The notes: a model not told the origin generated them from the sequence alone. A DNA stretch of 64,000 nucleotides from Cyclobacteriaceae bacterium (GCA_016786585.1 JAEUUI010000015.1:124001-188000); one strand, 5' to 3'; counted from the first letter of the stretch, positions 1 to 11,148 are shown. Made by a program: numbers and translations.

Positions 1-82
1 TCGGATCAGTATTCGGATGTGTGTCGTTACAGGCCGTAATGGCCATTGCACAAGCCACCAGCAACAGGGAAGCGTATTTCAT
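1..82 (-). CDS. Partial lipoprotein gene (N-terminus only)
   Basis: The first 27 codons of a minus-strand gene are visible and the rest lies beyond the window. The ATG at 82 is followed by a hydrophobic stretch ending in Ile-Thr-Ala-Cys, a good lipobox, then Asn-Asp-Thr, so the product should be a lipoprotein. It starts one base after the stop codon of the alpha-galactosidase gene and is probably the next cistron of the mannan locus. No function can be read from this fragment; a glycoside hydrolase or glycan-binding lipoprotein would fit the context. Confidence 0.7.
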   Translation of the reverse strand, partial: MKYASLLLVACAMAITACNDTHPNTDP

Positions 83-83
83 A

Positions 84-1301
84 TTATTTAGGAGAAAGTC
101 GTAACATCAGCACATCATGCGAACCGATTGATGCGCCAAGTGGTTTTGAAGTGGTACCAGCTGTTTTTTTAGTCCACAGATTTCTGAGTTGATACGCTTG
201 TGTTTTAAAATTCAATGTGCGTTTCGATACTTCATCGGATATGGAATGATTCTGCCAATCGAAGCTGAACACCTGAGACTTACTTTTCAGATTCAGAAAA
301 CATATAGCCCATTCGTTATTGACTAACGGCTTCACCCAAACTTCCACGCTATCGAGCGTTGTATACTTTAGTGCCTGAACACCAAGTGCATCCTGATTGA
401 CTGTGATCACTTCTTTGTTGGTGAGTATCTCCCGGGTTTCATTTTTCATGGAACGCAGATCGTTCCCCATAATCAGCGGAGCGGCAAGCATACACCATAA
501 GGTAAAATGTGAGCGGTCTTCCTGAACCGTCATGCCGTTGCCCACTTCCATCATGTCGGGATCATTCCAGTGACCGGGTCCGGCATACTGACGGATATCT
601 TTTCGCATGTTCACGGTGCGCAACACTCCCCACGATGACCATGTACCATGATTGTCTTCGCAGTCCCAGCAATTGGTAATGTCGCCTGTGGTGCGCCATA
701 AATGACCTACCTTTCCACCCCACTTCCACGGCTGGTTTTCACCCCACTCACACAAACTAAACACCATCGGCCGACGGGCTGCGTACAGCGCATCGCGCAT
801 GGTGATATATGCACCTTCGGCATTTAACTTTTCGGTGTTGCACCAGTCGTACTTGAGATAATCAACGCCCCACGATGCATAAAGCAGTGCATCCTGGTAT
901 TCATGACCGCGCGAGCCCGGGAATCCGCCACACGTTTTACTTCCGGCACAGTTATAAATACCAAACTTAAGGCCTTTGCTGTGTACATAGTCGACAACCG
1001 ACTTCATTCCATTCGGAAACTTAACAGGATCTGCCACAAGGTTTCCCTTTGCATCACGCTCTTTCGCCATCCACCCATCATCGATCACAATGTATTGGTA
1101 CCCGGCATCCTTCAAACCATCTTTCACAAAACTGTCCGCAACATCTTTAATCAGCTTTTCATCGATGTTTATTGAGAAGGTGTTCCAGCTGTTCCATCCC
1201 ATCGGTGGAGTTAACGCCAGCGAGTCGAACTTTTGTGCCTGAACCTGAAACGCCATCAGCACACCAATAAGCCATCCGAATTTCTTCATGCCATTCATCA
1301 T
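84..1301 (-). CDS. GH27 alpha-galactosidase
   Basis: This is a secreted alpha-galactosidase of family GH27, expected to remove alpha-1,6-galactose from galactomannan or galactomanno-oligosaccharides. A signal peptide occupies about residues 1-20. The family opening PPMGWNSWN follows, then YLKYDWCN with the likely nucleophile Asp152, and HWNDPDMMEVGN with the likely acid/base Asp249. At 405 residues it has the usual family length, with a C-terminal beta domain. The codon at 1304 is GTG; the adjacent ATG codons at 1301 and 1298 are better starts. It begins 10 bases after the regulator gene in the same operon. Galactomannan as substrate is inferred from the neighbouring mannanases. Confidence 0.93.
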   Translation of the reverse strand: MMNGMKKFGWLIGVLMAFQVQAQKFDSLALTPPMGWNSWNTFSINIDEKLIKDVADSFVKDGLKDAGYQYIVIDDGWMAKERDAKGNLVADPVKFPNGMKSVVDYVHSKGLKFGIYNCAGSKTCGGFPGSRGHEYQDALLYASWGVDYLKYDWCNTEKLNAEGAYITMRDALYAARRPMVFSLCEWGENQPWKWGGKVGHLWRTTGDITNCWDCEDNHGTWSSWGVLRTVNMRKDIRQYAGPGHWNDPDMMEVGNGMTVQEDRSHFTLWCMLAAPLIMGNDLRSMKNETREILTNKEVITVNQDALGVQALKYTTLDSVEVWVKPLVNNEWAICFLNLKSKSQVFSFDWQNHSISDEVSKRTLNFKTQAYQLRNLWTKKTAGTTSKPLGASIGSHDVLMLRLSPK

Positions 1302-1311
1302 CACACGTGTA

Positions 1312-4300
1312 TTATTTAATTTCCTGTGCTGACCGACCCGCGTATTCAGAAGGCGTTACGCCGAACATCTTCTTAAAGCACTCACGGAAGTACGGCAAAT
1401 CGGTAAAGCCAACTTCGTATGTGACTTCTGCTACCGTAAGCTGCTTTTGTTCGAGCAACTGTGCCGCACGCTTGAGTCGCATGGTACGAATGAATTCATT
1501 GGCGGACTGGTTGGTTAACGCCTTCATCTTCCGGTACAGTTGCATTTTGCTCATCCCAACATCCAGGCCGAGTTCTTCTACCGAGTAATCGGCATTGCTC
1601 ATGTTCTTTTCAATGCTCTCAACCATTTTGCCGACAAATATTTCATCGGCAGAGGTTAGTGTAACTTTTCGGGGCTCAATTGTGAGTACATCCTTGCTCG
1701 AAAAATGACTTCGCATGGCTTCGCGCATGCGGATGAAATTGCGAACTTTAAGTTCCAGCAACCGGGGATTGAATGGCTTGGTTACATAATCATCGGCACC
1801 TGTTTCTAGTCCCTCGACTTTAAATATCAATGCCGTACGCGCGGTAAGCAGAATTACCGGCAGATGCGATGTCCGAACATCCGACTTTAATTTCTTACAA
1901 AGTGTAATACCATCCATCACCGGCATCATGATATCGCTGATCACCAGGTCAGGTGATTGCTCGACTGCTACCGCAAAACCTTCCTCGCCATTGCTGGCTT
2001 CCATAATTTCATACTCACCCTGGAAAATCGATTTGATGTACGACCGAACACCTTCATTGTCTTCAACAATCAGAAGCTTTTGTTCCGGCTTTACGGATGC
2101 TATGACATCGTCTCCCATGGTGGCTTCCACCGGCACTAGATCAAGCCCGGACAGCGAAGGATAACGGTCCATTGTTTCGATATCATCAGAGAAATGCTGA
2201 ATCTCACTTTCGTGGAAATGCGCAGTACCTTTTTGCAGGCGGATGATGAATCGCGTGAACTCACCTTCCCTGCTTTCCAGATCGATTTTTCCGTGATGCA
2301 TGTCGACAAGGCTCTTTGTTAACGCAAGGCCGATGCCTGTGCCTGTATGATGCTTGTCGTCATCATAACTGAAGAAGGTTTGAAATATCTTGTCGAAGTG
2401 CTCGCTCTTGATTCCCTTACCGGTATCTTCTACCGTAATGATTACTTCGTTCGAGGCTTCCTGAATCCGGATGGAAATGGTGTGTTCTGCCGGGGTATGT
2501 TTGAATGCATTCGACAGCAGGTTAAACATGATCTTCTCGAACTGATCGCGATCGAACCACAGTTTAATAATCGGTGAGGATGACTCCATTGTAAAGCGGA
2601 TATTCATCTGCTCGGCAAGCAAATCAAAAGAAAGTTTAATCTCTTTAATGAACCGGACGATGTTCCCTTCTGAAACCTGTAATTTCAGATTCCCGGATTC
2701 TGCCTTCCGAAAATCAAGCAACTGATTCACCAGGCGCAACAACCGCTGTGCATTGGTACTGATGTTCAGCGCGTGATTCCGGAAAAGTTTCCCGAGGTTG
2801 CTGGAGTCGAGCAGGCTTTGCGCAGGACCAAGAATCAGCGTAAGCGGCGTGCGGAACTCGTGCGAGATGTTGGTGAAGAACTGGAGCTTAGCCTTGTTGA
2901 GCTTCTCCATATTTTCACGCTGCAACCGTTCAAGCTTGATGTCGTGAATAAGATTGGCCCGCAGCAGAACAAGTTTACGAAAACCGTACAACACCAGAAA
3001 CGCCACGACAATGTAGAGCAGTAATGCCCAGTTTGTTTTCCACCAGGGCGGCAGGATTGTAATTTTAACTTCGCTGTACCCGTCACTCCAAACGCCATCG
3101 GTGCTTGTGGCTTTTACCTTGAACGTGTACTTGCCGTAGTTCAGGTTGGTATAGTTCGCGTAACGCCGGTCGCTTGTCGTGTAGCTCCATTCTTTATTGA
3201 ATCCTTCCAGCATGTAGGCGTAGCGGATTTTTTCAGGAGCGGCATAATCAAGCGAAGCGAATTCAAACGCAATTGAGTTTTCAAAATGTTTGAGTTTAAC
3301 CTGCGTCTTGTCCTGTAACGGACTGGTGAGGATAACCCGGCCATCGATTTCTTCGCCATACGTAACGGGTTTGCCAAATAGTTCAAACTGTGTAATCGCG
3401 AGCGGATATTGCTCAGGCTTCTGAACGATACGTTTCGTGTCAATGCGGTTGAATCCTTCCGATCCTGCAAACAGCAGATGGCCCTCGCGACTTTTCACAC
3501 AAACATTGTTGTAAAAGAATCCGCCCATGATGCGGTCGTTGTTGTCGTAGTTTCTCATCCAGCGTGAATCAGCCGGATCAATTACAGTAAGGCCGTTCCA
3601 GTGCGCCAGCCATAATTTGCCTTGCTCATCTTCCAGAATACTTACAATCACATCGTTGCTGGGCCCGCCTTCCAACGGATAATGTGAAAATTCTTCTGTC
3701 CTGCGATCGAACGAGTTAAGCCCTCCATCGGTGCCAATCCACAATGTGCCCGCATGATCTTCATAGATCGCATTGATGAAATTATTATTGATCGACTTAA
3801 CCGAGTCGTTCTCTTCGTTCTTCAGGTAATGTTTCAATACCGGTTTTCCGGAACTTTCGCGAATGCGGTAAAAACCTTTTCCGCGGGTTCCGGCCCAAAT
3901 GGTTCCGGTGTGATCAGGGTGTAACACCACCACCGGTGTACGCTTGAGCGAAGGCTCATTAAAGTCAATTACTTTCTTGTTCGGAGTTATCTTGTTGAGG
4001 CCACCGCTCCACATCCCGACAAGAATGTTCCCGTCACGGTCGCCTGCGATCGACATCACATAATCATCACTCAGGGGTGAGACCGACTTTGTGAAGTAGT
4101 GATCAAAGGTTTGAATTGTTCCATTCCTGCTGACATCCTTTTCATTGAAATGATACACCCCGGCTCCGGCCGTTCCAACCCAGATGTTCCCTCGGTTATC
4201 GGAATACAGGGTTTGGATGAACTCTGTGAAATCGTTTTCTTCCCGGCTCGCAATTTTGCAATGTGTGAACGAACCCTTACCGTCAAACTTAAAAAGACCA

Positions 4301-5472
4301 CCCCCGATGGTTGAAATCCAGTATCCACCAAGCGCAGAGTTTTGCACACCGGTTATGATATTTTTCGACTTGTCGAATTGTATTGTTTGAAATGCTTCGA
4401 AGTCTTTGGAGTATGTATCAAATTTGTTTAGTCCTTTTTTAGTACCCACCCACAACACTCCGCCTTCGTCAATATACAGCGCGGTTATTGTCCGGTGACT
4501 GATGTTCATCTCGCGATAATCATCATTCGGAACGGTTTCGAATTGCTGCGTTTCAGGGTCGAACAACGACAAGCCCATTTCTGAACCAGCAATCAGGAAA
4601 GGTTTTCCCTCATCAATCGCTAACAGACACCGAAAGAATGAATAACTCAGCGATTTACCCGGCACGAGGAAATTCGTGAGCTTATTATTCAACAAACCCT
4701 TCAATCCCTTTTTGGTGCTGAGCCAAATAGAAGGCTTACCATTAACGGTAAGCTCTTCAATCTGATAGATGTAGTTATGAAGCGCCTTGTTTGATGGATC
4801 GGCTTCATACACATAATTCTCAAAGGCATAATGCTCGTTACCGGTTGCACCTGTAACAACTACCCTGTTCAATCCTTCCTCGGTTGAAACCCAAAGTTCA
4901 TTGGCGGATGAGAGATGAATGTCGGTAATGAAGTCGTGGCTGAGTGAAGGTGTGTTTGCTTTTGAAATCCGGTCGAAACCCGGTTTACCTTTCTGCAAAA
5001 TATTAAGCCCGGTTTCTGTACCGATCCATAAGTTGCCATGCTGATCTTCTTCGATGGCCCAAACATTATTGTTGCTCAGGCTGCGGGGATCATCTTTTTT
5101 ATGACCGAAGTGTTCGAATTCATTGCGGTGTTTGTCGTAACGAAACAGTCCGCCCATGTGTGTTCCGATCCACAAGTATCCTTCCCGGTCTTCAAACAGT
5201 GTAATGATTTTATTGCTCTGAATTTTACCTGGCTGATTCTCGCTGTGGAATACCGTTGTCTTATAACCATCGTAGCGAATGAGGCCAGAGAATGTTCCAA
5301 TCCACAGGAAGCCGTCATGATCCTGCAGAACGCAGTTGATGGAGCTTTGCGATAAACTTTGATTTTCCAGAAGCTGGTCGAAAATGATGCGCTTCTTTCG
5401 CAGTTCACCCGGCTGCGCTGATACCAGGCCTGTAATCAGCAAAAGCGATAGCAACAGACAAACGCGTGTCAT
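1312..5472 (-). CDS. Hybrid two-component system regulator (HTCC)
   Basis: This single-chain sensor and transcription factor of the SusR-replacing HTCC type probably senses a mannan oligosaccharide in the periplasm and activates the surrounding locus. After a signal peptide come about 14 two-component propeller repeats (WIGT, WVGT motifs) and a Y_Y_Y domain. A membrane helix lies near residues 814-835. Inside the cell are a HisKA domain with ISHEFRTPL (His871), an HATPase, a receiver with SDIMMPVMDG (Asp1180), and a C-terminal AraC-type DNA-binding domain. The ATG at 5472 is chosen because it directly precedes the signal peptide. The alternative ATG at 5511 lies upstream of a putative promoter's start point. 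The product is 1386 residues, typical for the family. Confidence 0.93.
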   Translation of the reverse strand: MTRVCLLLSLLLITGLVSAQPGELRKKRIIFDQLLENQSLSQSSINCVLQDHDGFLWIGTFSGLIRYDGYKTTVFHSENQPGKIQSNKIITLFEDREGYLWIGTHMGGLFRYDKHRNEFEHFGHKKDDPRSLSNNNVWAIEEDQHGNLWIGTETGLNILQKGKPGFDRISKANTPSLSHDFITDIHLSSANELWVSTEEGLNRVVVTGATGNEHYAFENYVYEADPSNKALHNYIYQIEELTVNGKPSIWLSTKKGLKGLLNNKLTNFLVPGKSLSYSFFRCLLAIDEGKPFLIAGSEMGLSLFDPETQQFETVPNDDYREMNISHRTITALYIDEGGVLWVGTKKGLNKFDTYSKDFEAFQTIQFDKSKNIITGVQNSALGGYWISTIGGGLFKFDGKGSFTHCKIASREENDFTEFIQTLYSDNRGNIWVGTAGAGVYHFNEKDVSRNGTIQTFDHYFTKSVSPLSDDYVMSIAGDRDGNILVGMWSGGLNKITPNKKVIDFNEPSLKRTPVVVLHPDHTGTIWAGTRGKGFYRIRESSGKPVLKHYLKNEENDSVKSINNNFINAIYEDHAGTLWIGTDGGLNSFDRRTEEFSHYPLEGGPSNDVIVSILEDEQGKLWLAHWNGLTVIDPADSRWMRNYDNNDRIMGGFFYNNVCVKSREGHLLFAGSEGFNRIDTKRIVQKPEQYPLAITQFELFGKPVTYGEEIDGRVILTSPLQDKTQVKLKHFENSIAFEFASLDYAAPEKIRYAYMLEGFNKEWSYTTSDRRYANYTNLNYGKYTFKVKATSTDGVWSDGYSEVKITILPPWWKTNWALLLYIVVAFLVLYGFRKLVLLRANLIHDIKLERLQRENMEKLNKAKLQFFTNISHEFRTPLTLILGPAQSLLDSSNLGKLFRNHALNISTNAQRLLRLVNQLLDFRKAESGNLKLQVSEGNIVRFIKEIKLSFDLLAEQMNIRFTMESSSPIIKLWFDRDQFEKIMFNLLSNAFKHTPAEHTISIRIQEASNEVIITVEDTGKGIKSEHFDKIFQTFFSYDDDKHHTGTGIGLALTKSLVDMHHGKIDLESREGEFTRFIIRLQKGTAHFHESEIQHFSDDIETMDRYPSLSGLDLVPVEATMGDDVIASVKPEQKLLIVEDNEGVRSYIKSIFQGEYEIMEASNGEEGFAVAVEQSPDLVISDIMMPVMDGITLCKKLKSDVRTSHLPVILLTARTALIFKVEGLETGADDYVTKPFNPRLLELKVRNFIRMREAMRSHFSSKDVLTIEPRKVTLTSADEIFVGKMVESIEKNMSNADYSVEELGLDVGMSKMQLYRKMKALTNQSANEFIRTMRLKRAAQLLEQKQLTVAEVTYEVGFTDLPYFRECFKKMFGVTPSEYAGRSAQEIK

Positions 5473-5499
5473 AGAATGTGATTTAGGAACAGGTGTTTC

Positions 5500-5529
5500 C
5501 GAAATTAACATATCGCCAGCGCTTTCAAA
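5500..5529 (-). promoter_or_regulatory. Candidate internal promoter for the HTCC gene
   Basis: On the minus strand there is TTTG (5529-5526), an 18-base gap, then TAATTTCG (5507-5500). This is close to the Bacteroidota -33/-7 consensus TTTG...TAnnTTTG, with one mismatch. It would let the regulator be made at a basal level before the operon is induced. It also favours the start codon at 5472. Confidence 0.4.
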
Positions 5530-5533
5530 AGCA

Positions 5534-6841
5534 CTATTTCTTGTCGAGTTTGATAAACAATCGGTTATACTTTTTCAGGATTTGCAGCGTGCTTTTATCC
5601 TTGCTAAAGACCGAATTAAGCCCCTGCGGTTCTACAAACGGGTCGCCCACGTAGCGGGTCGCATCAAATCCGGTTTCGAGCGTGTACATGGGTTCTCCTT
5701 CCCCGCCCCAGGCCCACACATTGGCCCCACCAATGGGTGCACCGGCCACGGTTTCCCGGTAGAGCGTTTCGAAGATTGCGGTAAAATATTCATCACGCAG
5801 TTTGGTAGAGGTTCCGGGTGTGCAACTTTTGTTGTCGCGATCCAGTCCGAATTCTTCCATCACCAACGGCTTGTTCATTTTGCGCGCAAGATCGATGTGC
5901 AGTTTCAGGTGTTCGACTGCATTCTTCTTTGCTACGGGAAACGTCTCATTAGGACGATCAGCATCGAACCAGCTCCAGTTCTTCGCCCAGATGTGCAGTG
6001 TGAGATAATCGATGTTCTTGCCGGCATGGGTTTGTTCATAGTATGCAATGTTTTGAATAGTGCCGACTTTCCCCTCATTTCCGGATGACACCATGTGGTT
6101 CGGGTCAACCGAATGAATGTAGCCTGCCGTCTCATCAATCCACTTCATGAATTCATGAATGTTGTTTTCACCATGATCGCCATCCATTCCCGGGCGCGGC
6201 TCATTACTCAATTGCCACGACATGATCGTAGGGTCGTCTTTGTAGGTTGTATTCGTAAAGGTATTTTTTCGCGACACCAATGCGGAGATATAATTCCGGA
6301 AGTACTCCTGCGCATGCTGATCGGAATAGAAATATGACGACAAGGTCATTTCGCGTTCCCATTTTCGCTGCGGATTAAACGGAACAGATGCAGCAAGGTC
6401 CGGAGCAACCCAGGTGACATACTGCCCCATGCCGCCCGACCAGTTCCAATAATTGTTCAGGTAGATCACAGCTTTCATGTTGCGCTTCTTCATTTCCGCA
6501 AGCAGAAAGTCCAGGCCTTGCAAGAGTGATTCATCGTACTGATCGGGTGCCGTTTGAATGGTGAATGGAAAGTGATTATCAAATGCCGACAGTTCCGATG
6601 CACCGAGCACGCGCAGGTTGGTAATGCCCTGCTTCTTAAGAAAATCAAGTTCGCGAACTAATCGTTCCCGGCCACCTTTCACTTTATCGGAGCCCAGGTA
6701 GCATCCGTACCACATGTTTGCCCCAATAAAATGGTATGACTTGCCATGCTGCATAAACTTGCCGTTCTGCACTTGAACAAAATCCTGGGCATGCAGTACC
6801 GAACCAATCAACGTAAGCAGAACGAACAGAATTTTCTTCAT
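5534..6841 (-). CDS. GH5 endo-beta-1,4-mannanase (GH5_7-like)
   Basis: This is a secreted (beta/alpha)8 glycosidase of clan GH-A, probably an endo-acting beta-mannanase. A signal peptide covers residues 1-18. The motif SWQLSNEPRPG contains the acid/base Glu214, and VMEEFGLDRDN contains the nucleophile Glu330. The motifs FIGANMWYG and NLRVLGASE near the N-terminus resemble subfamily 7 mannanases. At 435 residues it is a single catalytic domain without a binding module or T9SS tail, so it is probably periplasmic. Its start overlaps the epimerase stop by 4 bases (6838-6841), showing tight translational coupling. The subfamily is inferred from motifs and context. Confidence 0.88.
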   Translation of the reverse strand: MKKILFVLLTLIGSVLHAQDFVQVQNGKFMQHGKSYHFIGANMWYGCYLGSDKVKGGRERLVRELDFLKKQGITNLRVLGASELSAFDNHFPFTIQTAPDQYDESLLQGLDFLLAEMKKRNMKAVIYLNNYWNWSGGMGQYVTWVAPDLAASVPFNPQRKWEREMTLSSYFYSDQHAQEYFRNYISALVSRKNTFTNTTYKDDPTIMSWQLSNEPRPGMDGDHGENNIHEFMKWIDETAGYIHSVDPNHMVSSGNEGKVGTIQNIAYYEQTHAGKNIDYLTLHIWAKNWSWFDADRPNETFPVAKKNAVEHLKLHIDLARKMNKPLVMEEFGLDRDNKSCTPGTSTKLRDEYFTAIFETLYRETVAGAPIGGANVWAWGGEGEPMYTLETGFDATRYVGDPFVEPQGLNSVFSKDKSTLQILKKYNRLFIKLDKK

Positions 6842-8064
6842 AGCACTTTACCTTCTAACCGTTTAAAAACTTCTATACATGCCCGGCCATTGTGGTACGG
6901 ACATTTCCAGGGGCCAGCTTTATCTTCCGTGCGGACGACCACGTTGGCGTCATTAAGCCGCCAATGCCACTCTCCTTTTACATCGACAACATGTTGTTTA
7001 ATAAATTCCCATAACGTTAATGCGCGTGCAAGATCTTGCTCATTGCCGTTGATCTGCCAGGCATTGACAAAGCCAACCAGCGCTTCAGCCTGAGGCCACC
7101 AATGAATATCCGTATCGCGCGAACCATCTCCGTGGATTTCGTTTATCAACGCACCGTGCGCATTCAAACCTTCACGCTCAACTGAACGAACCAGCTTTAA
7201 GGCAACCGCTTTGGTTTCGCGGATAAGTTCTTCATCGCCGAGTATTTCGGCGGCTTCCTGCAACAGCCAGCTTGCTTCAATGTCATGACCGAAAGAGATC
7301 GTTCCCGACTTCACGTTCCAGTCGTCATCAAAAAACAAATCGAGATGATCATGTTTGTTGATCATCTTATCGAGAAAGATGCGAATCAATTTTTCCAGCT
7401 GGTTGCCGAGTTGGGTATTCTTCCAGCATGCATACAGGTTGGTGTATGCCTCGAGCACGTGAAGGTGCGTATTCATCGTTTTCCGCTCGTTGGCATCTTT
7501 CTCACTCAGACGTAAATCTTCCAGTACAGCCCAATCGCGATCAAAAGCTTCGAGGTATCCGCCACGTGTTCGGTCGTAACTATGTTGTTCGATTAATTTG
7601 TAAAGTTCAATTGCGAGATCAAGTGCTTTCTTTTCACCGGTAGCACGATGGTATTCTGTGAATGCATAAATACCAAACGCCTGAGCGTAGATTTGCTTCT
7701 TCGTGTACACGGGCTTGCCCTGATAGTTGACCATCCAGTACAATCCACCGTTCTCACTGTCAATGAAATTTTCAACGATGTATTGGAACGCTCTCGTTGC
7801 TGCGGCCAGGTGTTTATTACGTTCCGGGTGGTTGCTCAACACGCGATACGCATGTGAAAACGTCCATAAAATGCGGGTATTGAGAATGATCCCTTTATCA
7901 GAACGTGCAACCAGTTCATCGTTACCATCCCGTCTGCCATAGAAACCTCCATCAACTTCATCGGTCATTTTATTCATCCAGTACGGCAGAATATTCCCGG
8001 TAAGTTCTTCCAGCACTTCCGTGTGAAGTTTTGCTATGCGCGGATCGGCTTTCACGGAGATCAT
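6838..8064 (-). CDS. Mannobiose (cellobiose) 2-epimerase, AGE family
   Basis: This cytoplasmic (alpha/alpha)6-barrel enzyme of the N-acylglucosamine 2-epimerase family should convert beta-1,4-mannobiose to mannosyl-glucose. The conserved histidines of cellobiose 2-epimerases are present: His200 in [10 protein letters not shown], His260 in FGHDIEASW and His391 in PYHNGRA. The HWWPQAE motif lies at about 321-327. Length (408 residues) matches the family, and there is no signal peptide. It overlaps the GH130 gene upstream and the GH5 gene downstream by 4 bases each. The pairing with GH130 makes mannobiose the likeliest substrate; cellobiose activity is also possible. Confidence 0.92.
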   Translation of the reverse strand: MISVKADPRIAKLHTEVLEELTGNILPYWMNKMTDEVDGGFYGRRDGNDELVARSDKGIILNTRILWTFSHAYRVLSNHPERNKHLAAATRAFQYIVENFIDSENGGLYWMVNYQGKPVYTKKQIYAQAFGIYAFTEYHRATGEKKALDLAIELYKLIEQHSYDRTRGGYLEAFDRDWAVLEDLRLSEKDANERKTMNTHLHVLEAYTNLYACWKNTQLGNQLEKLIRIFLDKMINKHDHLDLFFDDDWNVKSGTISFGHDIEASWLLQEAAEILGDEELIRETKAVALKLVRSVEREGLNAHGALINEIHGDGSRDTDIHWWPQAEALVGFVNAWQINGNEQDLARALTLWEFIKQHVVDVKGEWHWRLNDANVVVRTEDKAGPWKCPYHNGRACIEVFKRLEGKVL

Positions 8065-9245
8065 TTCAAATTGTTTTTCATCCAGGCCAGATTTGAATCG
8101 ATGAGCGCCTTACGTTGCTTCACGCTGAGGTGGGATTTAAGTTCATCTTCCGGAGTGTTCATACAATAGTCAACCAGCTTTTCAACCGTTGACGTAGCTA
8201 CATGCATACGGGTATCCGATGATGCATAGTAGATGTAAACAATACCCTTGCGTTCAATCCACCCGTTTGAGAATACTACGTTCGACACATCGCCTACCCG
8301 TTCTTCCCCTTCCGGTGCGATGAAATGACCTGCAGGTTTATAAATAACGGTTGACGGATCTTTCAGATCGGTCATAAACATGTATAGCACATACCGCAAC
8401 CCGGCAGCTGTGTTGCGTACACCATGCGCGAGGTGCAGCCAACCCTTTTCGGTTTTTATAGGAGCCGGCCCCTGGCCGTTCTTGACTTCTTTTATGGTGT
8501 GATAGATTTTTGGTTCGATAATTTTCTCAGAGTCAACTACTGCGCGTTCCATCGAATCGCATAGTCCCCAGGCAATGCCGCCACCTTTCCCGGCATCGAT
8601 GAAACCATCCTGCGGGCGGGTGTACAAGGCATACTTTCCGTTCACAAATTCCGGATGGAGTACCACATTCCGTTGCTGGCCACCTTTTGTTACCAGATCG
8701 GGTAAGCGTTCCCAGCGTTCGAGGTCGCGGGTACGAACAATTCCACACTGCGCAACAGCAGCCGACTGGTCGAAATCTTTCGCATTCTGATCTCTTCGTT
8801 CGGTGCAGAACAATCCATAAATCCAACCATCTTCATGTTGTACCAACCGCATGTCATACACGTTGGTGTCAGGATCATTTGTTTGCGGAAGTTCAATCGG
8901 GTAATCGCGGAAGCGGAAGTTATCGATGCCATTATCGCTTTCTGCCAAAGCGAAAAATGATTTACGATCGTTGCCTTCCACCCTTACCACCAAAACGATT
9001 TTATTGTTCCACACAATGGCCCCGGAGTTAAAGGCCGCATTCACGCCAATCCGTTCAAGCAGCAATGGGTTTGTAGCCGGATTCAGGTCGAACCGCCAGT
9101 GAACCGGAGCATGCGCTGCTGTTAGTACCGGTAAAGTGTATCGCTGATAGATGCCGTTTCCGCCTTCAGCCGGGGTATTCTTTTTTGTTACAAGCTTCTC
9201 GTGCTCGCTAAAAAGTTTCGTTACAAGTTCAAGATGTTTACTCAC
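8061..9245 (-). CDS. GH130 4-O-beta-D-mannosyl-D-glucose phosphorylase
   Basis: This cytoplasmic five-blade propeller enzyme should phosphorolyse mannosyl-glucose to alpha-mannose 1-phosphate and glucose. The sequence fits GH130 subfamily 1: [19 protein letters not shown], the NVYDMRLV motif with the probable catalytic Asp131, and conserved [17 protein letters not shown]. Asp131 has the same number as the catalytic residue I recall for the B. fragilis enzyme. It is 394 residues without a signal peptide. The start codon is GTG (9245); I see no better in-frame ATG. It follows the symporter gene by 28 bases and overlaps the epimerase gene by 4 bases, the same metabolic order as in the B. fragilis mannan cluster. 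Confidence 0.94.
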   Translation of the reverse strand: MSKHLELVTKLFSEHEKLVTKKNTPAEGGNGIYQRYTLPVLTAAHAPVHWRFDLNPATNPLLLERIGVNAAFNSGAIVWNNKIVLVVRVEGNDRKSFFALAESDNGIDNFRFRDYPIELPQTNDPDTNVYDMRLVQHEDGWIYGLFCTERRDQNAKDFDQSAAVAQCGIVRTRDLERWERLPDLVTKGGQQRNVVLHPEFVNGKYALYTRPQDGFIDAGKGGGIAWGLCDSMERAVVDSEKIIEPKIYHTIKEVKNGQGPAPIKTEKGWLHLAHGVRNTAAGLRYVLYMFMTDLKDPSTVIYKPAGHFIAPEGEERVGDVSNVVFSNGWIERKGIVYIYYASSDTRMHVATSTVEKLVDYCMNTPEDELKSHLSVKQRKALIDSNLAWMKNNLK

Positions 9246-9273
9246 GATCGGATTTGTTTCAGGGTGGTTAAGA

Positions 9274-11148
9274 TTATTTTTCCAAAGCGGCAGAAGAAGT
9301 TACGGGCACTTGCGCGTTTTCGCTTTCCAGTTTATCGTACCAGTTCTTTTTCAGGATATACGTGGTAACCAACAGAATGCCTATACTGCCGTACAGCGGC
9401 AATTCTTCGCGAATGATGATGTATACCGGGATCACCGTCAGGCAAACCTGCCAGACAATGCCCACGGCAACATTGAACATGTCGCGCGAAAAGTTTTTGT
9501 TGCCTACAAATGACGGATCTTCCGCTACTACTTTACTATGAACAGGCTTCCAAAAGCCCCACGGCCTCACGGTCTTATAAAAATGTTTAAGCACAGGCTC
9601 TTCAGCCGGAGGTGCTGCGTACGTACCGGCGACACAGCCAATGATCGAGATCAGGAATGTTACCGGAAAATAATACAGCGGCAGCGCACCCGGGAACACA
9701 AACGGTAATACCATGGAAGCAAGAATGCCGGCCGCCATTCCCCAAAAATATCCATGTCCGTTAAAGCGCCACCAGTGCCACTTCAGCACATTCGAGGCGA
9801 TGTACCCGCCATACAGCGCAGACACAATCCATTGAATTACTGTGTTGATACTCATCACGTATAGACCGATGAGAATACTCAACACCACCATCACCAGCGA
9901 AATGATGTAGCTGTAGTTGATCAGACGCTTGCGATCGGCATCCGGGTTGATATACTTCAGGTAAATGTCGTTGATCAGGTAGGCAGGCGCAGCATTTACA
10001 GTCGATGCAAAGGTTGATTTAAACGCGGCCAGAAGTCCTGCAATGAGCATACCCTTAAGCCCTATCGGGATAAATTTATTGATCGCAAGGGGCAACACTT
10101 TTTCGAAATCAAAGCCCTCGCCTGCCGCAAGAAATTCTGTCCGCAGGAATACAATCGCGAGCACGCTGAAACCAGTGATCATCAAGTAACGCGGAAACAA
10201 CAAAACCAACGATACAAAGCCGCTCATCTTGGCAGCTTCAGCCGGTGATTTCGTGGCGAGAATTTTTTGCATGTCGTAGTTCGGAGCCGGGCCGGCCATG
10301 CTGGCGAAGATGCCTTTGAACAACATCATCATAAAAAACACAGTGAACAACGAGAAACCATCCGAGGCAATCTTATCGTTAACGGAAGGAAGTATTCCGG
10401 ACCAGTCAAGACCAACATTCCATCCGAATGAAAGTTCGTTCCAGCCGGTGGGCACCAACCCCATTAGTGTTTCCCGGTCAACATGATTCATCGCAATGAT
10501 GCCAATCGCCACGCAGCAAATTGTCATGATAACAAATTGAAAAACATCTGTCCATACGATCGACATCATGCCACCCATAATCACATACAGCGTAACAATG
10601 GCCACCATGATAATTCCATAAAACGTGGCAGCGTGTTGGGGTTCCAGAAACCCGGAAAGCCATGGCGCGGCACTTTCCCATGGAATAAATGCTTCGATAA
10701 ATTTACCCACCCCGATAAACCCATAGCTTAAAAAGCCCAGTGCACTTAACAATGCAAACGCCACAACAATAATGTGCGACAGCGTAGCACCCTGACCGTT
10801 GCCGAAACGCGTACGGATCCACTCAGCTCCGGTAAGCACATTCGATCGTCTCAGCCATGCCGACAAATAAATCATTAATACAATCTGATTGAACACAGGC
10901 CACAACCATGGAATCCAAACACTTTTCACTCCGTACACAAACAGCAGTGTAACCATCCACATGGTCCCCGATATGTCGAACATTCCGGAAGCATTCGATA
11001 AGCCCAGCATGTACCAGGGCAGCGTATTGCCTCCCAGAAAATACGTCTTGATATTCTGTGAGGCCCGCTTCTTCATGATAAACCCGATAACGATAACCGT
11101 TACCAGGTATACCGCAATAATTAAACTGTCAAGGAGAGATAAAGTCAT
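9274..11148 (-). CDS. SSS-family sodium/sugar symporter
   Basis: This inner-membrane sodium:solute symporter has about 14 hydrophobic helices in 624 residues. The N-terminus has the family pattern (a helix, then [21 protein letters not shown]), followed by [14 protein letters not shown] and [19 protein letters not shown] later on. It probably imports mannobiose, or a related disaccharide, for the cytoplasmic epimerase and phosphorylase. Its start overlaps the GH26 stop by 4 bases (11145-11148). The B. fragilis mannan cluster carries a cation symporter in the same place, which supports the substrate guess; the sequence alone does not prove it. Confidence 0.9.
   Translation of the reverse strand: MTLSLLDSLIIAVYLVTVIVIGFIMKKRASQNIKTYFLGGNTLPWYMLGLSNASGMFDISGTMWMVTLLFVYGVKSVWIPWLWPVFNQIVLMIYLSAWLRRSNVLTGAEWIRTRFGNGQGATLSHIIVVAFALLSALGFLSYGFIGVGKFIEAFIPWESAAPWLSGFLEPQHAATFYGIIMVAIVTLYVIMGGMMSIVWTDVFQFVIMTICCVAIGIIAMNHVDRETLMGLVPTGWNELSFGWNVGLDWSGILPSVNDKIASDGFSLFTVFFMMMLFKGIFASMAGPAPNYDMQKILATKSPAEAAKMSGFVSLVLLFPRYLMITGFSVLAIVFLRTEFLAAGEGFDFEKVLPLAINKFIPIGLKGMLIAGLLAAFKSTFASTVNAAPAYLINDIYLKYINPDADRKRLINYSYIISLVMVVLSILIGLYVMSINTVIQWIVSALYGGYIASNVLKWHWWRFNGHGYFWGMAAGILASMVLPFVFPGALPLYYFPVTFLISIIGCVAGTYAAPPAEEPVLKHFYKTVRPWGFWKPVHSKVVAEDPSFVGNKNFSRDMFNVAVGIVWQVCLTVIPVYIIIREELPLYGSIGILLVTTYILKKNWYDKLESENAQVPVTSSAALEK

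Noticed and set aside
5384-6088. A 234-codon plus-strand open frame opposite the GH5 and HTCC genes
   Set aside because: It is antisense to two strongly supported genes, has no domain and spans both of their boundaries, so it is a shadow frame.
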